From NCBI GenBank assembly GCA_964403075.1, contig CAYOEV010000006.1, forward strand, positions 53,571 through 117,570: a DNA stretch of 64,000 bases, in the 5' to 3' direction. A program made the translations under genes and the position numbers. Under the pieces are notes generated by a model. That model made no database searches, was not told the origin of the DNA, and saw nothing but the letters and a program-made list of their open reading frames with translations. This DNA is from CAYOEV01 sp964403075. Its GTDB lineage: Bacteria > Bacteroidota > Bacteroidia > Cytophagales > Cyclobacteriaceae. This document shows, piece by piece, positions 52,527 to 60,499 of this stretch. Each line of letters opens with the position of its first letter. The first letter of the stretch is position 1.

Positions 52527-53948
52527 TCAAAATGCAGGACTAAAGAAATAGACCAAACAGGCAATCAATAGAGAAGACAATATATTAAGCCAAATACCCG
52601 CCCTGACCATGTCTTTAATTTCCAGGTGCCCTGAGCCAAATACAATGGCGTTGGGTGCCGTGGCTACGGGCAACATAAATGCACACGAGGCAGCCATTGT
52701 CGCGGGGATCATCAACATATATGGATGCACGCCAATCACCTCGGCCAGGGCCGCTAACACAGGTAAAAACATGGAAGCCGTTGCCACATTGGAAGTGATT
52801 TCTGTAAGAAAATTGATACTCAAGGTGATGATGATTACGGCCAGCAATACCGGTAGTGAGCCGGTAATCGCCAACTGTTCCCCCAGCCACTCTGCCAGGC
52901 CCGAACTGCGAAATGCCGCAGCCAGAGACAAGCCTCCCCCAAAAAGTATGATTACCCCCCAAGGCAAACCCTCAGCCTCGGTCCAATTGAGAATACGACC
53001 TTTTCGTGAGGGTATGATGAACAGGCAGAGTGCGCCCGTGATAGCGATCATGGTATCATTTAGACGAGGCATCCACCATTGCAGCAAAAAAGATCGACTG
53101 ATCCAGGCAGCAGCCGTTAGCAAAAAGACCAACGCTACCCATTTTTCTTCTCTGCTCCATCGTCCCAAACCATTCAATTCAGCTTCGATCCATTTGGCGC
53201 TTATTGGTAACGATTGTTCCCGAAAATCAAAGACCACGCGCGACAGTAACTGCCAGGTGACCAAAAGCATCAATAACGAAAAAGGCAGGGCAAATTGCAT
53301 CCAGCCAAAAAACGAAAAATCTACATCGTACAAATCACTCACTAACGCCGCAAAAATGGGGTTAGTTGGCGTACCCACTAATGTGGCCACTCCTCCGATG
53401 GAAGCCGAAAAAGCAATGGAAAGTAACAAGGCCTTAAAAAAGATCGCCGTCTGGGTATTCTCCTGCGCAGCTTCCAATTGACGAATCAAGGCCAAAGCGA
53501 TGGTCATCATCATGAGGGTAGTGGCAGTATTTGAAATCCACATCGATAAGAACCCTGTGGCCAGCATGAACCCCAACATTAACCGATCCGGGCGGGTACC
53601 CACACGGTTAATAACGTGCAAAGCAATACGCCGATGCAAGTTCCATTTTTGCATGGCTACTGCAATGATGAACCCCCCCACAAATAGAAAAAGCATCTTG
53701 TCACCGTAAGCCGCAGTTGTCTGTTCGATGGATGCCCCATTTGAAGCCGGTAGAAGAACGATGGGGAGCAGCGCAGTTGCTGAAATAGGCAGGGCTTCGG
53801 TGATCCACCAACTGGCCAGCCACACTGCACAACCTAAAACAGCGCGGCCCTCTTCATCAAGCCCTTCCAATGCGATCACATCCGATAAAATGATGACGAA
53901 CAAAAAGGGCCCTAAAAAGAGCCCAACAATTTTTTGACCGATCCGCAT
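52527..53948 (-). CDS. SLC13/DASS-family anion:sodium symporter
   Basis: 473 residues with about 11-12 TM helices. The two substrate/sodium motifs are visible: SNTATTLMMM in the first half and ITSNVATASMFLP in the second, as in dicarboxylate or sulfate carriers of the DASS family. ATG 53948 is preferred to a TTG at 53951. It begins 3 bases after the stop of the zinc-ribbon membrane protein, so the two are co-transcribed. The substrate is not predictable. Confidence 0.92.
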   Translation of the reverse strand: MRIGQKIVGLFLGPFLFVIILSDVIALEGLDEEGRAVLGCAVWLASWWITEALPISATALLPIVLLPASNGASIEQTTAAYGDKMLFLFVGGFIIAVAMQKWNLHRRIALHVINRVGTRPDRLMLGFMLATGFLSMWISNTATTLMMMTIALALIRQLEAAQENTQTAIFFKALLLSIAFSASIGGVATLVGTPTNPIFAALVSDLYDVDFSFFGWMQFALPFSLLMLLVTWQLLSRVVFDFREQSLPISAKWIEAELNGLGRWSREEKWVALVFLLTAAAWISRSFLLQWWMPRLNDTMIAITGALCLFIIPSRKGRILNWTEAEGLPWGVIILFGGGLSLAAAFRSSGLAEWLGEQLAITGSLPVLLAVIIITLSINFLTEITSNVATASMFLPVLAALAEVIGVHPYMLMIPATMAASCAFMLPVATAPNAIVFGSGHLEIKDMVRAGIWLNILSSLLIACLVYFFSPAF

Positions 53949-53951
53949 CAA

Positions 53952-54899
53952 CTACTCCTTGAATTCAAACTCATTCAGAAATTTCTTCACCTGCTCTAGA
54001 CTCTTGAAGTTGTACGTCACATGATCATCTTGATTGCTAAATATATCTAGCTTCAGTGCAGCTACTTTCTTCTTCTCTTTCGAGGCGTCGTAAACCAAAT
54101 TGCCATCTTTCGTTTCCTGAACTTTACGTGAAATCACTACATTTTTACGCTTAATACGACCGCAGTAGCTACAGTTATATTCCTTGAGTAACTCCCCGTC
54201 CTGAAAGTCAGAAACAGGTTTTACAATTTCTTCTTTGGTCAGTCTGAGTGTCATGAAACCACATCGATCACATTCAAGTGCCGTCAGATGACCCGGATAT
54301 TTTTCAATGTGTATACCGCCCGTGGCTTCATCAATCCACACGTCGTAATCGACTGAAAAGACATTCTCTTCGGCCTGCATGCCTTCATCCAGGTAGGCAT
54401 CTTCCTCATCCTCGCTCAACAGCTTCATGGAGTTGCCCGTTTTTTTGTTAATTCTGGGACTGTATCTCAAACGATTGAGCTTCTTACTCAACGGGCCAGG
54501 GTAATAGTATTTCAATACCAAGTGGGCAATGTAAGCGTGCAAAATACCTATACAAAACGCAATAAAAAATCTTACGAAGAACCAAACCATATCCAGCTTT
54601 ACCGTCTCAGGTTCCAGGTAGTTGATAAAAAGAAACAGGGCAACCGCAATACCCAGGTTGGCCTGAAACAACACGCTTACTTCCTTGGTAGAGGCTAAAT
54701 CGTATTTTTTCTTAGGGTCTTTTCTTGAATTGTATTTGGCATAGTAGGCCAGCAAAACAAAAAAGGCATAGGCCAATGCGCCGAACATTAATACAATCAC
54801 CGCCTGTTGCCAGGTCTCGACAAACATTTTATATCCCGGGTTTGGGCTGAAACCCTGGACTGGTACCTGCATCATAACACTATTCATTGATTCATACAT
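53952..54899 (-). CDS. Membrane protein with C-terminal zinc ribbon, function unknown
   Basis: 315 residues. Three TM helices lie at about 33-55, 78-96 and 103-125. A charged cytoplasmic tail follows, with two CxxC pairs (ECDRCGF and NCSYCGR) about 40 residues apart that can bind zinc. I do not recognise a named family. The gene lies between the processing protease (38 bases upstream) and the SLC13 transporter (3 bases downstream). It has an exact promoter box 5 bases before its ATG. Regulation or assembly of a membrane partner is possible but unproven. Confidence 0.8.
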   Translation of the reverse strand: MYESMNSVMMQVPVQGFSPNPGYKMFVETWQQAVIVLMFGALAYAFFVLLAYYAKYNSRKDPKKKYDLASTKEVSVLFQANLGIAVALFLFINYLEPETVKLDMVWFFVRFFIAFCIGILHAYIAHLVLKYYYPGPLSKKLNRLRYSPRINKKTGNSMKLLSEDEEDAYLDEGMQAEENVFSVDYDVWIDEATGGIHIEKYPGHLTALECDRCGFMTLRLTKEEIVKPVSDFQDGELLKEYNCSYCGRIKRKNVVISRKVQETKDGNLVYDASKEKKKVAALKLDIFSNQDDHVTYNFKSLEQVKKFLNEFEFKE

Positions 54900-54904
54900 T
54901 CATT

Positions 54905-54912
54905 CAAATATA
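54905..54912 (-). promoter_or_regulatory. TAnnTTTG-type box before the zinc-ribbon membrane protein gene
   Basis: On the minus strand TATATTTG is an exact -7 match and ends 5 bases before the ATG at 54899. It would give a leaderless transcript for the membrane protein and SLC13 genes. No -33 TTTG is seen. Confidence 0.45.
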
Positions 54913-54937
54913 TTTAATCAACAGAATTTACAGGTAT

Positions 54938-56563
54938 TTATTCTGTCAATTGAACAGTAAGGACGGAACCTTTTTTTAAAACACTTAGACCTTGTTGAAC
55001 TATTTGGTCATTTTTATTCCACACGAGATAGAAACCTTCCTGATTCCATATCGATCTTGCAATGAACGCTTTCAGGTATCTTTTGATCACACTGGCTGAT
55101 TTCCGATACGCCTTCTCGCTGTAGGTAATACCCTCCTGATTTGCACGCCGGATCAATTGATTGACCATGTCTGAAGTCACCTGGAAGTCATTTGCGAACG
55201 CTTTTAAACTCATGGCTTCCAAAGCTTGGCGTTGGGCCTCTGCATACGCTAAACCATACGCATTCAAGATACCCCTGCTCAGCAATTCATTGAGATAACT
55301 CGAAGAATTACCCGTATCAACAGGGACATAGAAGTCAGGAAGAATCCCACCACCACCGTAAACCTTACGGCCACCACTGGTTCGATAAACTAGACTATCG
55401 GAAATTTCAATGCTGTCTATCGAATACATTTCCCCGGATTCATACCGCTGCAACGCCTCCTCAAAGTATGCGTCCAGCTTACCTTTCTCATAAGGTTTCT
55501 GAATGCTCCTGCCACTGGGTGTATAATACCTCGAGATGGTCAGCCGCATGGCAGACCCATCATTGAATTCAACCGTTCGCTGTACCAGCCCTTTCCCAAA
55601 AGATCTTCGACCTACAATCCAACCTCGGTCATGATCTTGAACAGTGCCAGCCACTATTTCCGCCGCTGAGGCCGATCCCTCATCGATTAAAATTACCAAC
55701 TCTCCCTTTTCAAAGACTCCCTTCCGTCGGGCACGGTGCCTCTCATTGTATCGCCTTTCTTTTCCTTTGGTGTAAAGGAGTAGTTTATCATCTGCAATAA
55801 ATTCATCGAGGATATTTAATGCCTGATCCATGTATCCCCCCAGATTACCGGTCAGGTCTAGGATAAGATCCTCCATTCCCCGTTTCTCCAGTTTTTGATA
55901 GGCCCTCATGAACTCCTCGTGGGTGGTGGCCGCAAACCGATTGAGTTTGATGTAGCCCACGTCATCGGCTAGCATGTATGCGGCATCCAGCGAGTATTGG
56001 GGTATTTCATCCCTAATGACTGTGAGTTGAATGGATTGGCCCTTTCTGAAAATAACCAATTCCACGGGAGTACCCTTGGCTCCCCGCAGCGTTTTGACAA
56101 CGTCCAGTGTTCGAATATTTCCGGTTAAATTCTTACCATCGGCCGCAATGATCTTATCTCCGTTTTGCATCCCAACCTTCTGTGAAGGACCACCGGAAAT
56201 GACCGTCAATACCACTATAGTATCTCGGAAAATGTTAAATTCTACACCTATCCCTTCAAAATTGTCATCCAGCTGAGCGCCCATTATTTCGTGTTCTTCG
56301 GCCGGATAATAGACCGAGTGCGGATCTAATTGTTTCATCATGTTGCCAATTGCTGTCTCCACAAGGTCTTCACTTTCTACATCATCCACATAATCTGTTT
56401 TGATGTAGGTGATGACCTGGCGGAACTTCGACACTTCACCTCCTACGCTAGAGTTGGTCGGGCCTGTACCTAACTGAGATCCGATGTAAAGACCGATAAC
56501 GATGGCAATGGACACGTATAACGGCAAGCGAATCGCAGGCCTTGAATTGTTGTGATGCTTCAA
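54938..56563 (-). CDS. C-terminal processing protease (S41 family, PDZ)
   Basis: 541 residues. An N-terminal signal anchor (about 12-28) places it in the periplasm. A PDZ domain lies at about 90-175 (VISGGPSQKVGMQNGDKI), then the S41 protease core with Ser in DEGSASAAEIVAG and Lys in SFGKGLVQ, a Ser-Lys dyad. It trims or degrades envelope proteins. The start is a TTG at 56563, as no ATG precedes the anchor. It is divergent from ruvX with 76 bases between. Confidence 0.94.
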   Translation of the reverse strand: MKHHNNSRPAIRLPLYVSIAIVIGLYIGSQLGTGPTNSSVGGEVSKFRQVITYIKTDYVDDVESEDLVETAIGNMMKQLDPHSVYYPAEEHEIMGAQLDDNFEGIGVEFNIFRDTIVVLTVISGGPSQKVGMQNGDKIIAADGKNLTGNIRTLDVVKTLRGAKGTPVELVIFRKGQSIQLTVIRDEIPQYSLDAAYMLADDVGYIKLNRFAATTHEEFMRAYQKLEKRGMEDLILDLTGNLGGYMDQALNILDEFIADDKLLLYTKGKERRYNERHRARRKGVFEKGELVILIDEGSASAAEIVAGTVQDHDRGWIVGRRSFGKGLVQRTVEFNDGSAMRLTISRYYTPSGRSIQKPYEKGKLDAYFEEALQRYESGEMYSIDSIEISDSLVYRTSGGRKVYGGGGILPDFYVPVDTGNSSSYLNELLSRGILNAYGLAYAEAQRQALEAMSLKAFANDFQVTSDMVNQLIRRANQEGITYSEKAYRKSASVIKRYLKAFIARSIWNQEGFYLVWNKNDQIVQQGLSVLKKGSVLTVQLTE

Positions 56564-56639
56564 ACTAAGTATCTTTTCGGGTGCAAATAACGAATCAATT
56601 TAACTGGAAATCGCACGAATCGGTTCTCAAACTATTCAA

Positions 56640-57053
56640 ATGGCACGAATTCTATCGATAGACTATGGTACCCAAAGGTGCGGACTGGCAGTCACCGACC
56701 CCCTTCAAATCATCGCCTCACCGGCCGGCTATGTGATTACGCCCAACTTGTTCAGTCATTTAAAAGAATATTTTTCAAAAGAGGCCGTGGAACGTATAGT
56801 GGTCGGCTACCCATTGAAAGCCGATGGTTCTGTAACCGACGCCACTCCCGCAGTCGATACATTTGTTGCAAAGGCAAGAAAGCAATTTCCGGATAAAGAA
56901 ATAGTTTTGTACGATGAATATGCCACCTCCAAAGAAGCAGTCAGGGCCCTTTTGGCTGGTGGGATAAAAAAGAAAAAACGTAGGGAAAAAGGGCGTATTG
57001 ATGAAATGAGCGCCACCTTGATTTTAAAAAACTACTTGGCGTCTGATTTATGA
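56640..57053 (+). CDS. ruvX: YqgF/RuvX-type putative Holliday junction resolvase / pre-16S rRNA nuclease
   Basis: 137 residues of the RNase H-like YqgF family: opening ILSIDYGTQRCGLAV with catalytic Asp, RIVVGYPLKADGS in the middle and DEYATSKEA and IDEMSATLIL at the end. In E. coli the protein is needed for 16S rRNA 5'-end maturation. The stop overlaps the def ATG (ATGA), giving a ruvX-def-murF operon. Confidence 0.94.
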   Translation: MARILSIDYGTQRCGLAVTDPLQIIASPAGYVITPNLFSHLKEYFSKEAVERIVVGYPLKADGSVTDATPAVDTFVAKARKQFPDKEIVLYDEYATSKEAVRALLAGGIKKKKRREKGRIDEMSATLILKNYLASDL

Positions 57054-57601
57054 TTCACCCCATAATTTTATATGGCGATCCTGTCTTAAAGAAAGCGGGA
57101 GAAAATATTCCGGAAGGTACCGATGTGAAAGCGTTGGTAAAAGACATGTTTGAAACCATGTACCAGGCCAACGGAGTTGGCCTTGCGGCTCCTCAAATCG
57201 GCAAGTCATTGCGTCTTTTTGTGATCGATACCCGCAGCATGGAAGAAGAGGAGGAAGATGGGATAGTCAAGGCCTTCATCAATCCTGACATTCTGGACCA
57301 AGAGGGAGAAGAATGGGCCTTTGAAGAAGGCTGCCTTAGCATACCAGGCATTCGCGAAGACGTGGAGCGAAAGGAATCGCTCACCATTCGCTATTACGAC
57401 GAAAACTGGCAACTGCATGAAAACGTTTTTGAGGACCTTCCTGCCAGGGTAATTCAACATGAATATGACCACATTCAAGGCATTCTTTTCACCGATCACC
57501 TGAGTGGGCTGAAAAAGCGCTTATTAAAATCCAAACTTGGCAACATCAGCAAAGGAAAAGTAGATATCTCCTACCGCTTCAAAGCGCCTGTAAGAAAATA
57601 A
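57050..57601 (+). CDS. def: Peptide deformylase
   Basis: Removes the formyl group from new proteins. 183 residues with the three motifs complete: GVGLAAPQIG, EEGCLSIPG (metal Cys) and QHEYDHIQG (metal His pair and catalytic Glu). It starts in the ruvX stop and murF follows after 2 bases. Confidence 0.97.
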   Translation: MIHPIILYGDPVLKKAGENIPEGTDVKALVKDMFETMYQANGVGLAAPQIGKSLRLFVIDTRSMEEEEEDGIVKAFINPDILDQEGEEWAFEEGCLSIPGIREDVERKESLTIRYYDENWQLHENVFEDLPARVIQHEYDHIQGILFTDHLSGLKKRLLKSKLGNISKGKVDISYRFKAPVRK

Positions 57602-57603
57602 GA

Positions 57604-58890
57604 ATGGATAAAGCGCTAATCGAATTGATCTATGCGAGGTTTCTTAAAAGTACGGGTGTTTCCACCGATACGCGCAAACTAGAGCCAGGCGAACTGTTTT
57701 TCGGCCTCGTAGGACCAAATTTTGACGGTGGTGCCTATGCAGAAACTGCATTGGCTTCAGGCGCAGCCTATGCCGTGGTCCAGGACGAAAGATACCTCAC
57801 AGACAATCGGATCATACTGGTCCCCGATGCACTGCAAGCCCTTCAGGCACTGGCGCAATTTCACCGCCAAAATTTTCGCGGTCAGGTACTGGCGATCACC
57901 GGTTCAAATGGGAAAACCACTACCAAGGAATTGGTCAACCGGGTATTGTCTGCCAAATACATTACGCATGCCACATTGGGGAATCTCAATAATCACATAG
58001 GTGTGCCCCTCACCATTTTACAACTTTATCCGCAAATAGAAGTTGCCATCGTAGAAATGGGAGCCAATCGGGTTGGCGATATCAAAGAACTGTGCAACTA
58101 TGCAAGCCCGAATATGGGCCTCATCACCAATATTGGCAAAGCACATACCGAAACCTTCGGTGGCATTGATGGGGTTCTTCGGGGTAAATCCGAGTTGTTT
58201 GATTTTCTACGTCAAACCCATGGACATGTCTTCTTAAACACCTCTGACGGCAGGTTGGCACCTATGCTCAACCGTTTTTTATCGGTAAGCCGCTATCCCC
58301 AAGACGACGTTACCTACTCATCCGAAGGGCCATATTTGTCACTTCATTTGGCAGGGGCCACCTACCCCACCACGATCAGCGGGTCTTATAATTTCCAAAA
58401 CATCGCTGCGGCCGTCGCCATCGGGCGCCATTTTGGCGTCAATGATGCAGACATCGGAGCAGCTATTTCTAACTACCAACCAGGCAACTACCGCTCTGAG
58501 ATTTTTGAGAAAGACATGCTCACCATTTTCATGGATGCGTATAACGCCAACCCCACATCAATGGAAGCGGCACTTGATCATATGGCTCATTTGACCACTC
58601 AACCCAAAACGGTCATCCTGGGTGACATGAATGAATTGGAAAATAGCGACCGTGAACACCTGGCCATCGCCTCCAAAATAAAAGCCCTGCCCATCGATCG
58701 GGTCCTACTGGTAGGCATAAAAGTACAGGTGATGAAAAAAGTGCTGCCGGATGCCAGCCTGCACGAAGACACCGATGCAGTAATTAAGTGTTTAAAACAG
58801 GACCCGCTTACCGAAGGTATCGTGCTCTTGAAAGCCTCTCGATCGGTGCAACTGGAGAAGGTTTACGAATACTTGAGAACTTTCGTTTGA
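57604..58890 (+). CDS. murF: UDP-N-acetylmuramoyl-tripeptide--D-alanyl-D-alanine ligase
   Basis: Last cytoplasmic step of peptidoglycan precursor synthesis; adds D-Ala-D-Ala. 428 residues: the N domain has STDTRKLEPGELFFGL, the ATP loop is ITGSNGKTTTKE, and the central domain has VEMGANRVGDI and ITNIGKAHTE. The C domain includes MDAYNANPTSMEAAL. It is the last gene of the ruvX-def-murF operon, and its D-Ala supply ultimately depends on the Alr enzyme encoded at 29619-30725. Confidence 0.97.
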   Translation: MDKALIELIYARFLKSTGVSTDTRKLEPGELFFGLVGPNFDGGAYAETALASGAAYAVVQDERYLTDNRIILVPDALQALQALAQFHRQNFRGQVLAITGSNGKTTTKELVNRVLSAKYITHATLGNLNNHIGVPLTILQLYPQIEVAIVEMGANRVGDIKELCNYASPNMGLITNIGKAHTETFGGIDGVLRGKSELFDFLRQTHGHVFLNTSDGRLAPMLNRFLSVSRYPQDDVTYSSEGPYLSLHLAGATYPTTISGSYNFQNIAAAVAIGRHFGVNDADIGAAISNYQPGNYRSEIFEKDMLTIFMDAYNANPTSMEAALDHMAHLTTQPKTVILGDMNELENSDREHLAIASKIKALPIDRVLLVGIKVQVMKKVLPDASLHEDTDAVIKCLKQDPLTEGIVLLKASRSVQLEKVYEYLRTFV

Positions 58891-58899
58891 TGGCTACCG

Positions 58900-58931
58900 T
58901 TTGGATAAAAAGTCAGACGCAAGTAAATTTG
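58900..58931 (+). promoter_or_regulatory. Promoter of the desaturase gene
   Basis: TTTG at 58900-58903, a 20-base spacer, and the exact box TAAATTTG at 58924-58931 make the best full Bacteroidota promoter in the window. Initiation would give a leader of about 100 bases before the ATG at 59039. That leader has no recognisable riboswitch. Confidence 0.65.
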
Positions 58932-59038
58932 TTTTAATCATCCTCAAATAAGTCTCTACTGTGAATCGTTTTACTTCACTTTTATCCGAAGTGTCAAACT
59001 TCATGCACAGGAATTAAAGTCGCACGAGACAACCAATT

Positions 59039-60160
59039 ATGATACAATATAAATTTTCGCGAATTGAGCATCAGCAATTCACCAGGGTGCTGCGTCAGCG
59101 GGTGGCGGCCTACTTCAAAGAGAATAATCTCGACAGAAAAGGAAACCATCAGATGGTTTCTAAGACTGTTGCCTCCCTTGGTATGTACATCATACCCTAT
59201 GTGCTTTGTATGGTCTTTGCCCCAGCCAACCTGTGGGTTTTATTTGGCGCATGGATAATCATGGGGCTAGGCAACGCCTTTATTGGCACCTCTATCATGC
59301 ACGATTCATTACACGGCAGCTACTCAAGAGCTAAGTGGCTCAATCGTCTGGTTGGGAGCACAGCTTTTTTGTGCGGCGCCGATCCCAAAATATGGCAGTT
59401 GCAACACAACGTACTTCACCATACTTACACCAATATTGACGATGCGGATGAAGACATCGCTCCCCGCTATGTCTTGAGATTTTCACCAAACCAACCGAGG
59501 AGGTGGTTTCACCGCTACCAACATCTGTATGCCATTGTATTCTACAGCATCTCTACCATCACCTGGGTTATTTGGAAAGACTACATCAAGGTCTTTCAGT
59601 ACAAAAATAAAGGGTTGATCAAACCGGGTCGCGAATTCTGGAGCAGGTTCGGACAAATTGTATTAAAGACCATCTTGTATTTCTTCTTTATGTTGGCACT
59701 GCCTATGCTGGTTCTCCCGGTATCACCAAGTACCGTGGTAGCGCTCTTTGTGGTCATGCATGTGATCAGCGGATCGTTACTCACACTTATTTTCCAGCCT
59801 GCACACGTGGTCCCCAATTCCAAATTCATTGCACAGGAAGAAGAAGAAATTGAAGAAAACTGGTTGGTGCACCAGCTGGCAACCACCTCTAACTTTGGCA
59901 CCCGCAGCAAATTCCTTCTGTGGGTAACCGGTGGACTCAACTTTCAGGTGGAGCACCATTTGTTTCCGGATATCTGTCATGTACATTATCCGTCGGTATC
60001 AAAAATTGTTCGGCAAACAGTCGAAGAATTCCAATTGCCTTATTTTGAGGAAAAAAGCTTTCTAAGTGCCGTTAGGAGTCATTTCCGACTATTGAAATTA
60101 CTTGGAAAACAAGATCAATTGCAGCCTGTGGGTGTACAGGAAATGGCAGGTGACGTATGA
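59039..60160 (+). CDS. Membrane fatty acid desaturase
   Basis: 373 residues with four to six TM helices. The three di-iron His boxes are present: HDSLHGS, HNVLHHTYTN (HxxxHH form) and QVEHHLFP. It introduces a double bond into acyl chains and belongs to the front-end/linoleoyl-CoA-desaturase-like group, but lacks a fused cytochrome b5 domain. It is a single gene with its own promoter and a 100-base leader, which fits regulated expression, for example by cold. That point is inference. Confidence 0.92.
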   Translation: MIQYKFSRIEHQQFTRVLRQRVAAYFKENNLDRKGNHQMVSKTVASLGMYIIPYVLCMVFAPANLWVLFGAWIIMGLGNAFIGTSIMHDSLHGSYSRAKWLNRLVGSTAFLCGADPKIWQLQHNVLHHTYTNIDDADEDIAPRYVLRFSPNQPRRWFHRYQHLYAIVFYSISTITWVIWKDYIKVFQYKNKGLIKPGREFWSRFGQIVLKTILYFFFMLALPMLVLPVSPSTVVALFVVMHVISGSLLTLIFQPAHVVPNSKFIAQEEEEIEENWLVHQLATTSNFGTRSKFLLWVTGGLNFQVEHHLFPDICHVHYPSVSKIVRQTVEEFQLPYFEEKSFLSAVRSHFRLLKLLGKQDQLQPVGVQEMAGDV

Positions 60161-60325
60161 ACCAACTGGCAACATTAAGTCAGCTTTAAGAGCTACCCAC
60201 CCAAGTATTCAACAGAAAAAGGTAATCACATTCAATCTGAAATGTACCGGTCTTAACAAATAGTTATCAGATGCCCACTGAGATTTTGACCTGAATCAAT
60301 CACTCTACAGGAAATTAAATCTGAC
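60161..60325. other. Non-coding gap after the desaturase gene
   Basis: Part of a 339-base stretch between the desaturase and MutS-like genes. I see no tRNA, hairpin terminator with T-run or repeat here. The second half (60326-60487) may hold a small gene on the minus strand. Confidence 0.5.
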
Positions 60326-60487
60326 CTACCACCACACATCCACACGTTTCAGAATTTGCAGATTTTTCGGTGAAAGCAAAAAATAGGCAGGATACCTTAT
60401 CGACTCCCAATCTTTTAAAAAGGCTAAATGTCTCGGATCAAATCCCAGTGTGATCCTACCCAAATCTATGGCTGGTGATTTTTTCAT
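60326..60487 (-). CDS. Possible small protein, divergent from the MutS-like gene
   Basis: A 53-residue open frame from ATG 60487 (MKKSPAIDLGRITLGFDPRH, ending RVDVWW). Composition looks protein-like, with an amphipathic middle, and there is no other gene in this space. I recognise no family, and there is no ribosome-binding or conservation evidence. It may be chance. Confidence 0.25.
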   Translation of the reverse strand: MKKSPAIDLGRITLGFDPRHLAFLKDWESIRYPAYFLLSPKNLQILKRVDVWW

Positions 60488-60499
60488 TTCTTTGCCGCC

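Noticed and set aside
52609..53481. A 290-residue open frame on the plus strand inside the SLC13 transporter gene
   Set aside because: It is antisense to a clear transporter with family motifs; its composition (many Ser, Lys and Asn, no domain) is that of a shadow frame.
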